From positions 1-12,133 of the forward strand of contig JAEWKP010000103.1 in NCBI GenBank assembly GCA_023393655.1: a DNA stretch of 12,133 nucleotides, read 5' to 3'. The notes beneath the pieces were generated by a model. That model saw only the letters and a list, made by a program, of their open reading frames with translations. It was not told the origin of the DNA and ran no database searches. Position numbers and translations under genes: made by a program. Positions 1-6,858 of the stretch are shown here, piece by piece; position 1 is the stretch's first letter; the number at the start of each line of letters is the position of its first letter. The stretch comes from Pseudomonadota bacterium (lineage in GTDB: Bacteria > Pseudomonadota > Alphaproteobacteria > Rhizobiales > Beijerinckiaceae).

Positions 1-1386
1 GGCGAGGAGTTCGCGCAGGAAGACGGTCTCGCGGCGGGTGTTCGGCAACTCGATGCCGATCGCGTTCTTGCCCTGCACCACCGCGACACGCGCCGACACC
101 GCGCTCATCGAACGCGCAATGTCGTCCGCGAGAGAGATGACACGGGAGCTCTTGATGCCGGGGGCGGGTTCGAGTTCGTACAAGGTCACGACCGGGCCGG
201 GGCAGGCCTGGACGATCTCGCCGCGGATATTGAAGTCCTCCAGCACGCCCTCAAGCAGGCCGGCATTCTGCTGGAGCATCTCGACCGGCATGGTCTCGGC
301 CTGCGCCTGCGGCGGCTCGGCCAGGAACTCGATCGGCGGGAGCTGGAAACCGGCATCCTGCACCGCCGGCAACTCGACGAGGCGGAGCTTGGCCCTGAAG
401 GGCGTGACCTTGGCAAGCTGGGCCACAGATTCAGGTTCAGGGCGCGCAGGTTCCGGTTGGGCCGGCTCGGGTTGAACCGGCCTGGATGGAACAGGCTTGG
501 GTTCGACCGCAGGCCGCGTGCTGCGCGCCAGCGGCACGCCGGGCTTCGCCACAGGCACAGGTTCCTCCAGAATCGGAGCCTCGCCCTCGACCGCAACCGT
601 TTCCACGGCCGGTGCCTGCCAGGAGGGCGTCGCGATCCGGAAGCTCACCTGATAGCTCTGCCCCCAGCCGAAGCCGGACCAGGCTGGCGCAACGACCGGG
701 GCAGCCACCGCGATCGGCGTCGCTTCGCGTTTCGCGCCCTGCGGCTCGTTGTCGAAGGCGATGACCGGAGCATGGACCATCGCTTCCGCCACGATCGGCG
801 GAGAGACGGGCTCGAAGGAGAACTCGGCATCGTCGCGCTCGGCCTCGGGGACGCATTCCCAGAAGGCGTGATCCGAGATGAAATCGAGCGGCGTCGCCAC
901 TTCCTGCTCCGGGACGACAACGGCCTCCGCAAGCGCCTCGAACGCCATCTCATCGGTGAAGGCGTTCTCGCCCTCGTTGAACGTCAGCTCGACGGAAACC
1001 GTTTCATCCATTGCCGGTTCGGGCGCCGTCTCGGTGCCGGGCGCGCCCCAGACCTGCCGGATCAGGTGATCGGGCGTGCGCCAGAAGCGGACACGGCTCT
1101 CGCCCGGAGCGGGTGCGTTCGGGGACATGGCGATGTCGAGAGCCTGACCCAGAACCGGGGAAGCGGCCAGCTCCCGCTCGGCCTGCGTAAGCTTGCGCTG
1201 GGCGTCGGCGGAGCGCGAGGGCCTGACATAGGTCGGCCAGAGGCTGGAGGATGATCCCCCATCCCGAATCGACTCGGCCACAGGGGCTTCCGGCGTCGCG
1301 GACGACGCGCCTTCCCGTGGCTGAACGAAGCGATTATCCTCGGGAACGACGGCGTTCGCGCGGCGGTGACGGTCCAGTTTATGCAT
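1..1386 (-). CDS. ftsK: FtsK-type DNA translocase, partial (3' end outside window)
   Basis: DNA translocases of the FtsK/SpoIIIE family pump double-stranded DNA at the division septum and assist chromosome segregation. The frame is open from ATG 1386 to the left edge (462 codons). An in-frame TAG at 1402-1404 makes this the first possible ATG; no strong ribosome binding site precedes it. Residues 1 to about 350 are acidic and rich in Pro, Ala and Glu, with a Pro-Glu repeat stretch near residues 290-320. From about residue 388 the conserved family segment begins (GEIVQACPGPVVTLYELEP, then KSSRV, SLADDIARSMSAVSARVAV and AIGIELPN). The Walker-A ATPase core and the gamma domain lie beyond the edge. 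No hydrophobic membrane segment is visible, unlike classical FtsK with four N-terminal helices, so this may be a soluble paralogue. The family call is firm; the exact orthologue is not. Confidence 0.9.
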   Translation of the reverse strand, partial: MHKLDRHRRANAVVPEDNRFVQPREGASSATPEAPVAESIRDGGSSSSLWPTYVRPSRSADAQRKLTQAERELAASPVLGQALDIAMSPNAPAPGESRVRFWRTPDHLIRQVWGAPGTETAPEPAMDETVSVELTFNEGENAFTDEMAFEALAEAVVVPEQEVATPLDFISDHAFWECVPEAERDDAEFSFEPVSPPIVAEAMVHAPVIAFDNEPQGAKREATPIAVAAPVVAPAWSGFGWGQSYQVSFRIATPSWQAPAVETVAVEGEAPILEEPVPVAKPGVPLARSTRPAVEPKPVPSRPVQPEPAQPEPARPEPESVAQLAKVTPFRAKLRLVELPAVQDAGFQLPPIEFLAEPPQAQAETMPVEMLQQNAGLLEGVLEDFNIRGEIVQACPGPVVTLYELEPAPGIKSSRVISLADDIARSMSAVSARVAVVQGKNAIGIELPNTRRETVFLRELLA

Positions 1387-1411
1387 GGGCTTAGGCGAAC
1401 ACTACGCTTCG

Positions 1412-1447
1412 TTAACCTGAGCCCCAGTGCTAGCCCGGCAGGGTTAA
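1412..1447. promoter_or_regulatory. Inverted TTAACC pair upstream of ftsK (possible CtrA half-sites)
   Basis: TTAACC at 1412-1417 and GGTTAA at 1442-1447 form an inverted pair with a 24-bp spacer in the 172-bp gap upstream of ftsK. Alphaproteobacterial CtrA recognises TTAA-N7-TTAA or the half-site TTAACC. The spacing here is not the canonical full site, so this is only a suggestion of cell-cycle control. No convincing -35/-10 pair was found in the same gap. Confidence 0.2.
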
Positions 1448-1520
1448 GAGACCGTTCAGATCGCGCACGCAGGGACCGGCAGGATCAGCACGGCGACGGC
1501 GATCATCGGCGCCCTTGGCC

Positions 1521-1552
1521 TTGAAAACCGCGCGGTGACGTATCACGCGCGG
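1521..1552 (-). terminator. Rho-independent terminator of the FNR-type regulator gene
   Basis: CCGCGC plus GTGA (1528-1538, with one bulged G) pairs with TCAC plus GCGCGG (1543-1552) around a CGTA loop, a stem of about 10 bp. Read on the minus strand, the hairpin is followed by TTTTCAA (1527-1521). It begins 6 bases after the stop codon of the regulator gene (1559-1561). This is the expected layout for intrinsic termination before ftsK. Confidence 0.75.
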
Positions 1553-1558
1553 CAGTCC

Positions 1559-2263
1559 TCAGGCCGCTACGGCGCTCATCCGCGCAGCATTCATCACGCG
1601 CACGCCGCCGGGAACGATCAGGATGGTCTTTTCACGGGCCAGGCGGGTGAATGTGCGGCTCACCGTCTCGATGGTCAGGCCGAGGAAATCGGCGATATCC
1701 TGCCGCGTCATCGGCAGCGGCACCGTGACCGACGGCTTGCCGAGGCGCGCCCAGCGCTGCTGCATGCCGAGCAAGAAGCAGATCAGCTTCTCCTCGGCCG
1801 TGCGTCGGCCCAGCAGCATCATCTGCTCATGGGCGAGCGTCAGTTCATGCGTCGCGAACTCGTGCAACCGCTTGAGCAGATGCGGCTTGGCATCGACCAG
1901 CGCGGTATAGGCGCCGCGCGCGAAGGCGCAGACCGCGACATCGCCGATGGCATCGGCCGAGAAGCCGTAGGCATCGCGCATCGCAAGGCCGAGGAAATCG
2001 CCCGGCAGGGCGAAGCCGACCACCTGCCGGCGGCCATCGGAGAGCAGCTTGTAGAGGCGCACGACGCCGGCCGTGACATTGTAGACCGAATGCGCCTCGC
2101 GGCCTTGCGTGAACAGCGTCGCGCCTGAGGCGAAATGCGTGGGATGCGCCAGGGATTCCAGCAGCGCCAGCTCGTCATCCGTCAGGGATGCACAGACGCT
2201 GACCAGGCGCACCATGCAGCTGCGGCAGCCGCCATCGCTGCAGGCCGTGGGGTGACAGTTCAC
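1559..2263 (-). CDS. FNR/FnrN-type oxygen-responsive transcriptional regulator (Crp/Fnr family)
   Basis: This cytoplasmic regulator of 234 residues probably senses oxygen through an Fe-S cluster and controls micro-oxic or anaerobic genes. I start it at GTG 2263, because AGGAAGG lies 7 bases upstream and the length then matches the family; the open frame continues further upstream without family similarity. C13-x2-C16-x7-C24 is the FnrN/FnrL-type N-terminal cysteine cluster, and C112 (VAVCAF) aligns with the fourth FNR ligand. A cyclic-nucleotide-like beta-barrel spans about 38-125, the dimer helix about 126-155, and a helix-turn-helix about 185-210. E199, S202 and R203 in LTIETVSRTF match the FNR bases-reading residues, predicting TTGAT-N4-ATCAA sites. 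Such a site lies 83 bp upstream, so autoregulation is likely. FixK-type proteins lack the N-terminal cysteines, so FnrN/FnrL is the better name. Confidence 0.92.
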   Translation of the reverse strand: MNCHPTACSDGGCRSCMVRLVSVCASLTDDELALLESLAHPTHFASGATLFTQGREAHSVYNVTAGVVRLYKLLSDGRRQVVGFALPGDFLGLAMRDAYGFSADAIGDVAVCAFARGAYTALVDAKPHLLKRLHEFATHELTLAHEQMMLLGRRTAEEKLICFLLGMQQRWARLGKPSVTVPLPMTRQDIADFLGLTIETVSRTFTRLAREKTILIVPGGVRVMNAARMSAVAA

Positions 2264-2345
2264 GATCGCACCTTCCTGATCATCGGCAGACCATACCGCA
2301 TGGGTCTGAGCCCACAAAGCGCGCTTCTGGTCGCAAGCCGCCGAT

Positions 2346-2359
2346 TTGATCCAGATCAA
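2346..2359. promoter_or_regulatory. Perfect FNR/FixK box
   Basis: TTGATCCAGATCAA is a perfect TTGAT-N4-ATCAA palindrome in the 151-bp gap between the divergent FNR-type gene and the plus-strand gene at 2415. Its centre (2352.5) is 62 bp upstream of the plus-strand GTG. If it acts as a class II activator site centred at -41.5, transcription would start near 2394, leaving a leader of about 20 bases. It lies 89 bp from the start codon of the regulator itself. The -10 elements are not clear on either side. Confidence 0.85.
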
Positions 2360-2414
2360 TGCGCCCTTGCCGGCCCGGCAATCACGGTACGCCCTCGAAA
2401 CCCGGAGAGTGTTC

Positions 2415-2888
2415 GTGACTGGCGATGATATCTTCGAGGTCGCGCGCATCGCGCCGGCGGGCGCCGACACGGTCTACAGCCTCGTCGCCATGCTGCATCC
2501 GGAGGTGACGCCCGACGGCTGGGCCGAATTCGTGCGCGACAATTCGCAGGATGGCGCAAGGCCGCGCGGGGTCTTCGTGCTGCGCGACGCTCGTACCATG
2601 CCGCATGCGGTCTTCACCTTCCGCGTCGTGCAGACAATCGCGGGCGGCACGGCGCTGGAAATCTCGGAGCTGGCGATGCTCAGGCTGCCGGGGACCTGCC
2701 TGGTCGATGCCTTGCTGCGCTTCGCCAACCAGCTCGCGATCGAGCTCGACCTGCCGCGGATCGCGATCTCGCTGGAGCGCTCGGCCGCCTGGGCGCAGGA
2801 CCATGACGCGCTCCAGCGCTCGGGCTTCCAGGTCGACCGGATGATGGTGCTCGGCCGGGCGCGGCTGGCGCCAACGGCCTGCAATTGA
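2415..2888 (+). CDS. Small uncharacterised protein, possibly GNAT-type acetyltransferase
   Basis: The product is 157 residues, has no signal peptide or membrane segment, and is probably cytoplasmic. I chose GTG 2415 because GGAG (2404-2407) lies 7 bases upstream; an in-frame GTG at 2409 is too close to that site, and the TTG further upstream lies inside the FNR box. The pattern is compatible with a degenerate GNAT fold: strands near residues 50-66 and 74-84 (ISELAMLRLP), a turn GTCLVDALL in the place of the acetyl-CoA loop, a helix, then LPRIAISLE and a closing HDALQRSGFQV segment. The classical Q/R-x2-G-x-G/A loop is not intact, so the activity is uncertain. The upstream FNR box and the divergent regulator gene suggest induction at low oxygen. 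The gene itself is well supported; the function is not. Confidence 0.75.
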   Translation: MTGDDIFEVARIAPAGADTVYSLVAMLHPEVTPDGWAEFVRDNSQDGARPRGVFVLRDARTMPHAVFTFRVVQTIAGGTALEISELAMLRLPGTCLVDALLRFANQLAIELDLPRIAISLERSAAWAQDHDALQRSGFQVDRMMVLGRARLAPTACN

Positions 2889-2904
2889 CCTGCCTCAAAC
2901 CGGG

Positions 2905-2926
2905 CGGCCGCTGGCGTCAGCGGCCG
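2905..2926. terminator. Hairpin between convergent genes, overlapping the rraA-like stop codon
   Basis: CGGCCGCTG (2905-2913) and CAGCGGCCG (2918-2926) form a perfect 9-bp stem with a GCGT loop. It contains the TGA of the minus-strand gene (2917-2919) and lies 17 bases after the stop of the plus-strand gene. Neither side has a good U-run (GTTTG on the minus side), so it may be a weak bidirectional terminator or an mRNA 3'-end stabiliser. Confidence 0.45.
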
Positions 2927-3636
2927 TTGGCCTTCCGCCAGGCGGCGAAATCGACCTTGGTCTGCTCCTCCGTCGCAGGGTAGAGGCCGAGGATCGAGCG
3001 GCCCTTCAGCACCTCCTCGGTGACGAAATCCTCGAAAGCCGTCATCTCGACGGCCTCGGCCGCCACCTCGTCGGCGAGATGGGCCGGGATGACGATGACG
3101 CCCTCGGCATCGCCGACCACGACATCGCCCGGGAAGACCGCGACATCGCCGCAGCCGATCGGCCCATTGATCTCGATGGCCTGATGCTGGGTCAGGTTGG
3201 TCGGGGAGGACGGGCGATTGTGATAGGTCGGGAAGGGCAATTCCGCGATCTCGTAGGAATCGCGGAAGCCGCCATCGGTGACGACGCCGGCGACGCCGCG
3301 CTTCATCAGGCGCGAGACGAGGATGCCGCCGGCGGAAGCCGCGCGCGGGTCCTTGCGGCTATCGATCACCATCACCGCCCCGGGCGGGCAATCCTCGACC
3401 GCCTTGCGCTGCGGATGGGCGCGATCCTGGAAGACGGAAAGCTGATTCAGATCCTCGCGCGCCGGGATGTAGCGGAGCGTGAAGGCCTCGCCGACCATGG
3501 TGCCTGCGCCGGGATTGAGCGGGCGGACATCCTGGATGAACTGGTTGCGCAGGCCGCGCTTGAACAGGGCGGTGCAGAGCGTGGCGACGGAGACCGTGCG
3601 CAGCTTCTCGCGGGTTTCCGGCTTGAGACTGGGCAT
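2917..3636 (-). CDS. RraA-family protein (HMG/CHA-aldolase-like)
   Basis: This 239-residue cytoplasmic protein belongs to the RraA / 4-hydroxy-4-methyl-2-oxoglutarate aldolase family. Aldolase members split 4-hydroxy-2-oxo acids to pyruvate with a divalent metal; RraA itself inhibits RNase E. ATG 3636 is chosen because GGAGAAGG precedes it, ending 7 bases upstream; the open frame upstream has no family similarity. The aldolase signature G-x20-R-D-x2-E is complete: G104, R125, D126, E129 (in GGFRDSYE). Other family marks are the VRPLNPGAGTMVGEAFTL strand region, PPGAVMVID and the C-terminal GDVVVGDAEGVIVIP. It is the last gene of the leftward catabolic operon, 132 bp after the lyase gene. That gap holds GC-rich inverted repeats but no evident promoter. 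Context favours an aldolase or decarboxylase step over RNase E control; the substrate is unknown. Confidence 0.85.
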   Translation of the reverse strand: MPSLKPETREKLRTVSVATLCTALFKRGLRNQFIQDVRPLNPGAGTMVGEAFTLRYIPAREDLNQLSVFQDRAHPQRKAVEDCPPGAVMVIDSRKDPRAASAGGILVSRLMKRGVAGVVTDGGFRDSYEIAELPFPTYHNRPSSPTNLTQHQAIEINGPIGCGDVAVFPGDVVVGDAEGVIVIPAHLADEVAAEAVEMTAFEDFVTEEVLKGRSILGLYPATEEQTKVDFAAWRKANGR

Positions 3637-3768
3637 GCGTTCACCTTCTCCGTCCATGGCTCCCGCCGGGCGGCAGGCTGCGGAGAGGTTCCCGCGATCC
3701 GCCCCGCTTTGTAAAGGCGGTGCGGGACGCGAAATACGCAACCCCGCCCGCGCCTGCCGGGATGCGGC

Positions 3769-4686
3769 TTACTTACCCCAGCGCAGCGCCAGCGGATCGA
3801 GCTCGCGGGCGAGTTCGATCAGGCCCTCGCGGGTCTTCGGATGCAGCGGGGTCAGCGGATGGCGCACGGCTTCCGATTTGATCACGCCGCCTTCCTTCAT
3901 CACTGCCTTGGCCGAGCGCAGCCCGCATTGGCGGTTCTCGTAATTGATGATCGGCAGGACGCGGGCATAGAGCGCCGCCGCCTGCTTGCGATCGCCGGCG
4001 GCGTGGGCGGCGAGGATCGGCTTGATCAGGTCGGGGATCATCGCGGAGGTCATCGTGCCGGTGGCGCCGGCGTCGAGATCGGCCATCAGCGTGATCGCCT
4101 CCTCACCGTCGAACGGGCCGGCCCCGGCATCGCCGCCGGCCTCGATCAGCGCGCGCAGCTTGTTAGCGGTGCCGGGCACCTCGATCTTGAAATAGCGGAC
4201 GAGCGGGACCTCCTTCGCCAGCCGGATCATGAAGGGCACGGTCATGGTCACGCCGGAGAGCGGCGCGTCCTGCAGGATGATCGGAATGCCGCAAGCATCG
4301 GCGACCGCCTTGAAATGCTCGATCATGCCCTGCTCGTCAGCCTTGAGCAGCGCGCCATGATAGGGCGGCATCATCATCAGCATCTTGGCACCGGCATCGG
4401 CCGCGGCCTTGGCGCGGGCGGCGGCAATCCGCGTCGCGAAATGCGAGGTGGTGACGATCACCGGCACGCGGCCAGCGACCTGCTCCAACGAGAGCCGCAT
4501 GACCTGATCGCGTTCCTCGTCGGTGAGCAGGAACTGCTCCGAGAAATTGGCGAGGATGCAGATGCCGTCGACCCCCTGGTCGACCATCAGGTCCATGACG
4601 CGCTTGTTGCCGGCGATATCGAGGTCGCCGTTCTCATGGAAGATGGTCGGCGCGATCGGCAGGATGCCCTTGTAGGGTTCGGTCAT
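3769..4686 (-). CDS. Dihydrodipicolinate synthase/N-acetylneuraminate lyase-family aldolase or dehydratase
   Basis: This class I aldolase-family TIM barrel has 305 residues and is cytoplasmic. Members form a Schiff base between a lysine and a 2-oxo acid. The lysine is K167 in RYFKIE. It is unlikely to be true DapA: the GTTGE phosphate/carboxylate loop reads ANFSE (46-50), and the YNVP motif carrying the catalytic Tyr reads QDAP (139-142). From memory, ANxSEQ and QDAP motifs resemble L-2-keto-3-deoxyarabonate dehydratase-like members, but I could not check this. A dehydration or retro-aldol step on a 2-oxo sugar acid fits the context. It follows tctA by 32 bp in the leftward operon. The start is ATG 4686 with a modest GAGATGA upstream. 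The family is secure; the reaction is inference. Confidence 0.88.
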   Translation of the reverse strand: MTEPYKGILPIAPTIFHENGDLDIAGNKRVMDLMVDQGVDGICILANFSEQFLLTDEERDQVMRLSLEQVAGRVPVIVTTSHFATRIAAARAKAAADAGAKMLMMMPPYHGALLKADEQGMIEHFKAVADACGIPIILQDAPLSGVTMTVPFMIRLAKEVPLVRYFKIEVPGTANKLRALIEAGGDAGAGPFDGEEAITLMADLDAGATGTMTSAMIPDLIKPILAAHAAGDRKQAAALYARVLPIINYENRQCGLRSAKAVMKEGGVIKSEAVRHPLTPLHPKTREGLIELARELDPLALRWGK

Positions 4687-4718
4687 GGCGTCATCTCAGG
4701 TGGCGGACAGGGCGGGTT

Positions 4719-6230
4719 TCAGACAGTGCTGGCTGCCTTGGTGCCGCGCAAGCGGCGCGCGGCGCTGCCGACGACCGGGAGCACGAGCAAGCCAAGCCCG
4801 ATCGCCATCAGCGTCGAGACCAGCGGGTTCGACCAGAAGATCGAAAGGGAGCCCTGGCTGAAGATCATCGACTGGCGGAAGGCATCCTCGGCCTTGTCGC
4901 CGATGACCATGGCCAGCACCAGCGGCGCGATCGGGTAGTCGAGCTTCTTGAAGAGATAGCCGACGAGGCCGAAGACCAGCGCGAGCCAGATGTCGAATTC
5001 CTTGCTCGCGGCGGTGAAGGCGCCGATGAAACAGATCACCACGATGATCGGCCCGATGATCGAGAACGGAATGCGCAGGATCGAGGCGAAAAGCGGCACC
5101 GTTGCCAGCACGATCACCACGGCCACGACATTGCCGAGATACATCGAGGCGATCAGGCCCCAGACGAAATCGGGCCGATCGGTGAACAGCGTCGGGCCGG
5201 GATTGAGGCCCCAGATCATCAGGCCGCCCATCATCACCGCCGCCGTCGCCGAGCCGGGTATGCCGAGCGCCAGCATCGGCAGCATGGCAGCGGATCCGGC
5301 GGCATGGTCAGCCGTCTCAGGTGCGATCACGCCCTCGGGCTCACCCTTGCCGAACTTGGCGGGGTTGCGCGAGGAGCGCTTCGCCATCGCGTAGCTCATG
5401 AAGGAGGCCGCGGTCGGCCCGCCCGGCGTGATGCCCATCCAGATGCCGATCAGCGAGGAGCGCAACAGGGCGAGCCAATAGCGCGGCAGCTTGGCGGCCG
5501 TCCGCAGCACGTCACCGATGCGGACCTTCGCGGCAACGCCCTCGAATTTCAGCCCCTCTTCCATCGTCAGCAGCAATTCGCCGATGCCGAACAGCCCGAT
5601 CACCGCGATCAGAAAGCTGACGCCGGCGAGCAGCACGTCGAACTCGAAGGTGAGACGCACATTGCCGGAAACCGAGTCCATGCCGATGGTCGCCAAGGCG
5701 AAGCCGATCGCCATCGAGACCACCGTCTTGAACGGCGAGGCGCCGCCGAGCCCGATGAAGCTCGCGAAGGTCATGAAATAAACGGCGAAATATTCGGGCG
5801 AAGAAAACCGCAGGGCGAAATTCGCGACCCAGCCCGAGAGCAGCGTGATCAGGATGACGCCGGCCATGGCGCCGAAGCCGGCCGAGAGAAAGGCGAAGGA
5901 GAGCGCCTCCGTCGCCTTGCCCTGCTTGGCCAGCGGGTGGCCATCGAAGGTCGTCGCGACCGATGAGGGTTCGCCGGGAATGTTGAACAGGATCGAGGTG
6001 GTCGAGCCGCCGAAGAGCGCGCCCCAGTAGAGCGAGGTCAGCAGGATGATCGCCGAGACCGGATCCATCGAGAAGGTCAGCGGCAAAAGCAGCGAAACAC
6101 CGTTGGGGGCACCGAGGCCCGGCAGGACGCCGACGAGCACGCCGAGCAGGACACCTGCCATCATCAGCAGGACATGGTGCGTGGTGAGCGCGACCGAGAA
6201 GCCGTGCATCAGGTTGGCGACATTATCCAT
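4719..6230 (-). CDS. tctA: Tripartite tricarboxylate transporter large membrane subunit TctA
   Basis: TctA is the roughly 12-helix permease of secondary TTT transporters, which take up citrate-like and other carboxylic acids by an ion gradient with the help of a periplasmic binding protein. The product is 503 residues, the usual length. The family marks are the N-terminal GVLPGLG (34-40), followed by LLPLTF, SLYWGALFGGSTTSILFNIPG and a second inverted repeat with GITPGGPTAASF and LALGIPGSATAAVMMGG. Multiple hydrophobic segments cover most of the chain. ATG 6230 has GGGGA about 8 bases upstream and lies 18 bp after the tctB stop, so translation is probably coupled. It is the third transporter gene in the leftward operon, directly before the lyase gene. 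Confidence 0.95.
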   Translation of the reverse strand: MDNVANLMHGFSVALTTHHVLLMMAGVLLGVLVGVLPGLGAPNGVSLLLPLTFSMDPVSAIILLTSLYWGALFGGSTTSILFNIPGEPSSVATTFDGHPLAKQGKATEALSFAFLSAGFGAMAGVILITLLSGWVANFALRFSSPEYFAVYFMTFASFIGLGGASPFKTVVSMAIGFALATIGMDSVSGNVRLTFEFDVLLAGVSFLIAVIGLFGIGELLLTMEEGLKFEGVAAKVRIGDVLRTAAKLPRYWLALLRSSLIGIWMGITPGGPTAASFMSYAMAKRSSRNPAKFGKGEPEGVIAPETADHAAGSAAMLPMLALGIPGSATAAVMMGGLMIWGLNPGPTLFTDRPDFVWGLIASMYLGNVVAVVIVLATVPLFASILRIPFSIIGPIIVVICFIGAFTAASKEFDIWLALVFGLVGYLFKKLDYPIAPLVLAMVIGDKAEDAFRQSMIFSQGSLSIFWSNPLVSTLMAIGLGLLVLPVVGSAARRLRGTKAASTV

Positions 6231-6248
6231 GCTGATATCCCCGCCGTC

Positions 6249-6737
6249 TCAGAGGCCGATGAGCGGCTCGATCGGGCCCTTGAGCAGGCCGATCTGGAAG
6301 AATTTCTCGAGCGCGAAATAGAAGAAGGCCGCCGTCACGAAAGCGGTCGCCAGGCTCTGCAGCCAGCCATAACCGCCCTGGAAGCGCATCGCGAAGACGA
6401 GATAGAGGATCGTCGCGACATACATGCCGAGCGTTACGCTCAGCACGACGAAGGCGACGAGCGGCAGCAGGAAGGACAGCACCCGCTTGCCACGCTCGGC
6501 ATCGAGAAAGGCCTCGGCAAGCACAGCCTTGCCGGCGACGCGCTGACCGAGCGTGGCCGCGATCGTGCCGAGGCTCGCCAGCGCGATCAGCCCGCCGGCA
6601 TAAAAGGGAAAGGCGCCGGGCTGCGGCCCCGACGTATCCCAGCCGATGCCGAATTCGAGCGAGCCCTTCACGATGACGAGCCCGAAGACGAGCGTCAGGA
6701 GCGCGGTCCCGATCTCGGCCCAGAAGCGGGTGATCAT
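6249..6737 (-). CDS. tctB: Tripartite tricarboxylate transporter small membrane subunit TctB
   Basis: TctB is the poorly conserved small membrane subunit of the TTT transporter and partners TctA in the inner membrane. The product is 162 residues with four predicted hydrophobic segments: about 8-26, 43-60, 86-118 (long, may be two helices) and 128-147. It has the usual length and layout of TctB/DUF1468 proteins. ATG 6737 is preceded by AAGGGAGA about 9 bases upstream. It is separated from tctC by 129 bp containing two REP-like palindromes and from tctA by 18 bp. The assignment rests mainly on hydrophobicity, size and position between tctC and tctA. Confidence 0.9.
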   Translation of the reverse strand: MITRFWAEIGTALLTLVFGLVIVKGSLEFGIGWDTSGPQPGAFPFYAGGLIALASLGTIAATLGQRVAGKAVLAEAFLDAERGKRVLSFLLPLVAFVVLSVTLGMYVATILYLVFAMRFQGGYGWLQSLATAFVTAAFFYFALEKFFQIGLLKGPIEPLIGL

Positions 6738-6766
6738 GCGGTGGGTTCTCCCTTTCAGGGCTTGCG

Positions 6767-6858
6767 CGTCATGGTCAGGCTTGACCCGGCCATCTCGGAA
6801 ACCAGCCTTCTCGTCATGAATTTCCCGGGTCGGCGCGTTGCGCCGCCCGGGAATGACG
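6767..6858. repeat. Two REP-like palindromes in the tctC-tctB intergenic gap
   Basis: The first unit (6767-6797) is an imperfect palindrome starting CGTCATGGTCAGG, looping at CTTGAC and closing with CCCGGCCATC. The second (6812-6858) is a strong hairpin: CGTCA pairs with TGACG, TTCCCGGG (6822-6829) with CCCGGGAA (6846-6853), and GGCGC with GCGCC around a GTT loop. Elements opening with CGTCAT and closing with ATGACG are familiar to me as dispersed intergenic repeats of Rhizobiales genomes. The position, just after the binding-protein gene, resembles REP elements that stabilise an upstream message or reduce downstream expression. Confidence 0.65.

Noticed and set aside
457..1254. Open frame of 265 codons on the plus strand within the ftsK region
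   Set aside because: It is an Arg/Gly-rich shadow opposite the ftsK frame, whose C-terminal visible part is unmistakable.
2264..2470. N-terminal extension of the FNR-type protein to codon 2470
   Set aside because: The extension has no family similarity, would contain the FNR box in coding sequence and overlaps the divergent gene. GTG 2263 has a strong ribosome binding site.
3704..3720. CCGC...GCGG inverted repeat with CTTT/AAAG in the lyase-rraA gap as a terminator
   Set aside because: The stem is short with a bulge and no U-run follows on the minus strand, so I do not call an operon break there.
3841..4938. Open frame of 365 codons on the plus strand opposite the DHDPS-family gene and the end of tctA
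   Set aside because: The composition (many His, Arg, Asp, Gly) is typical of an antisense shadow, and the opposite strand encodes clear family proteins.
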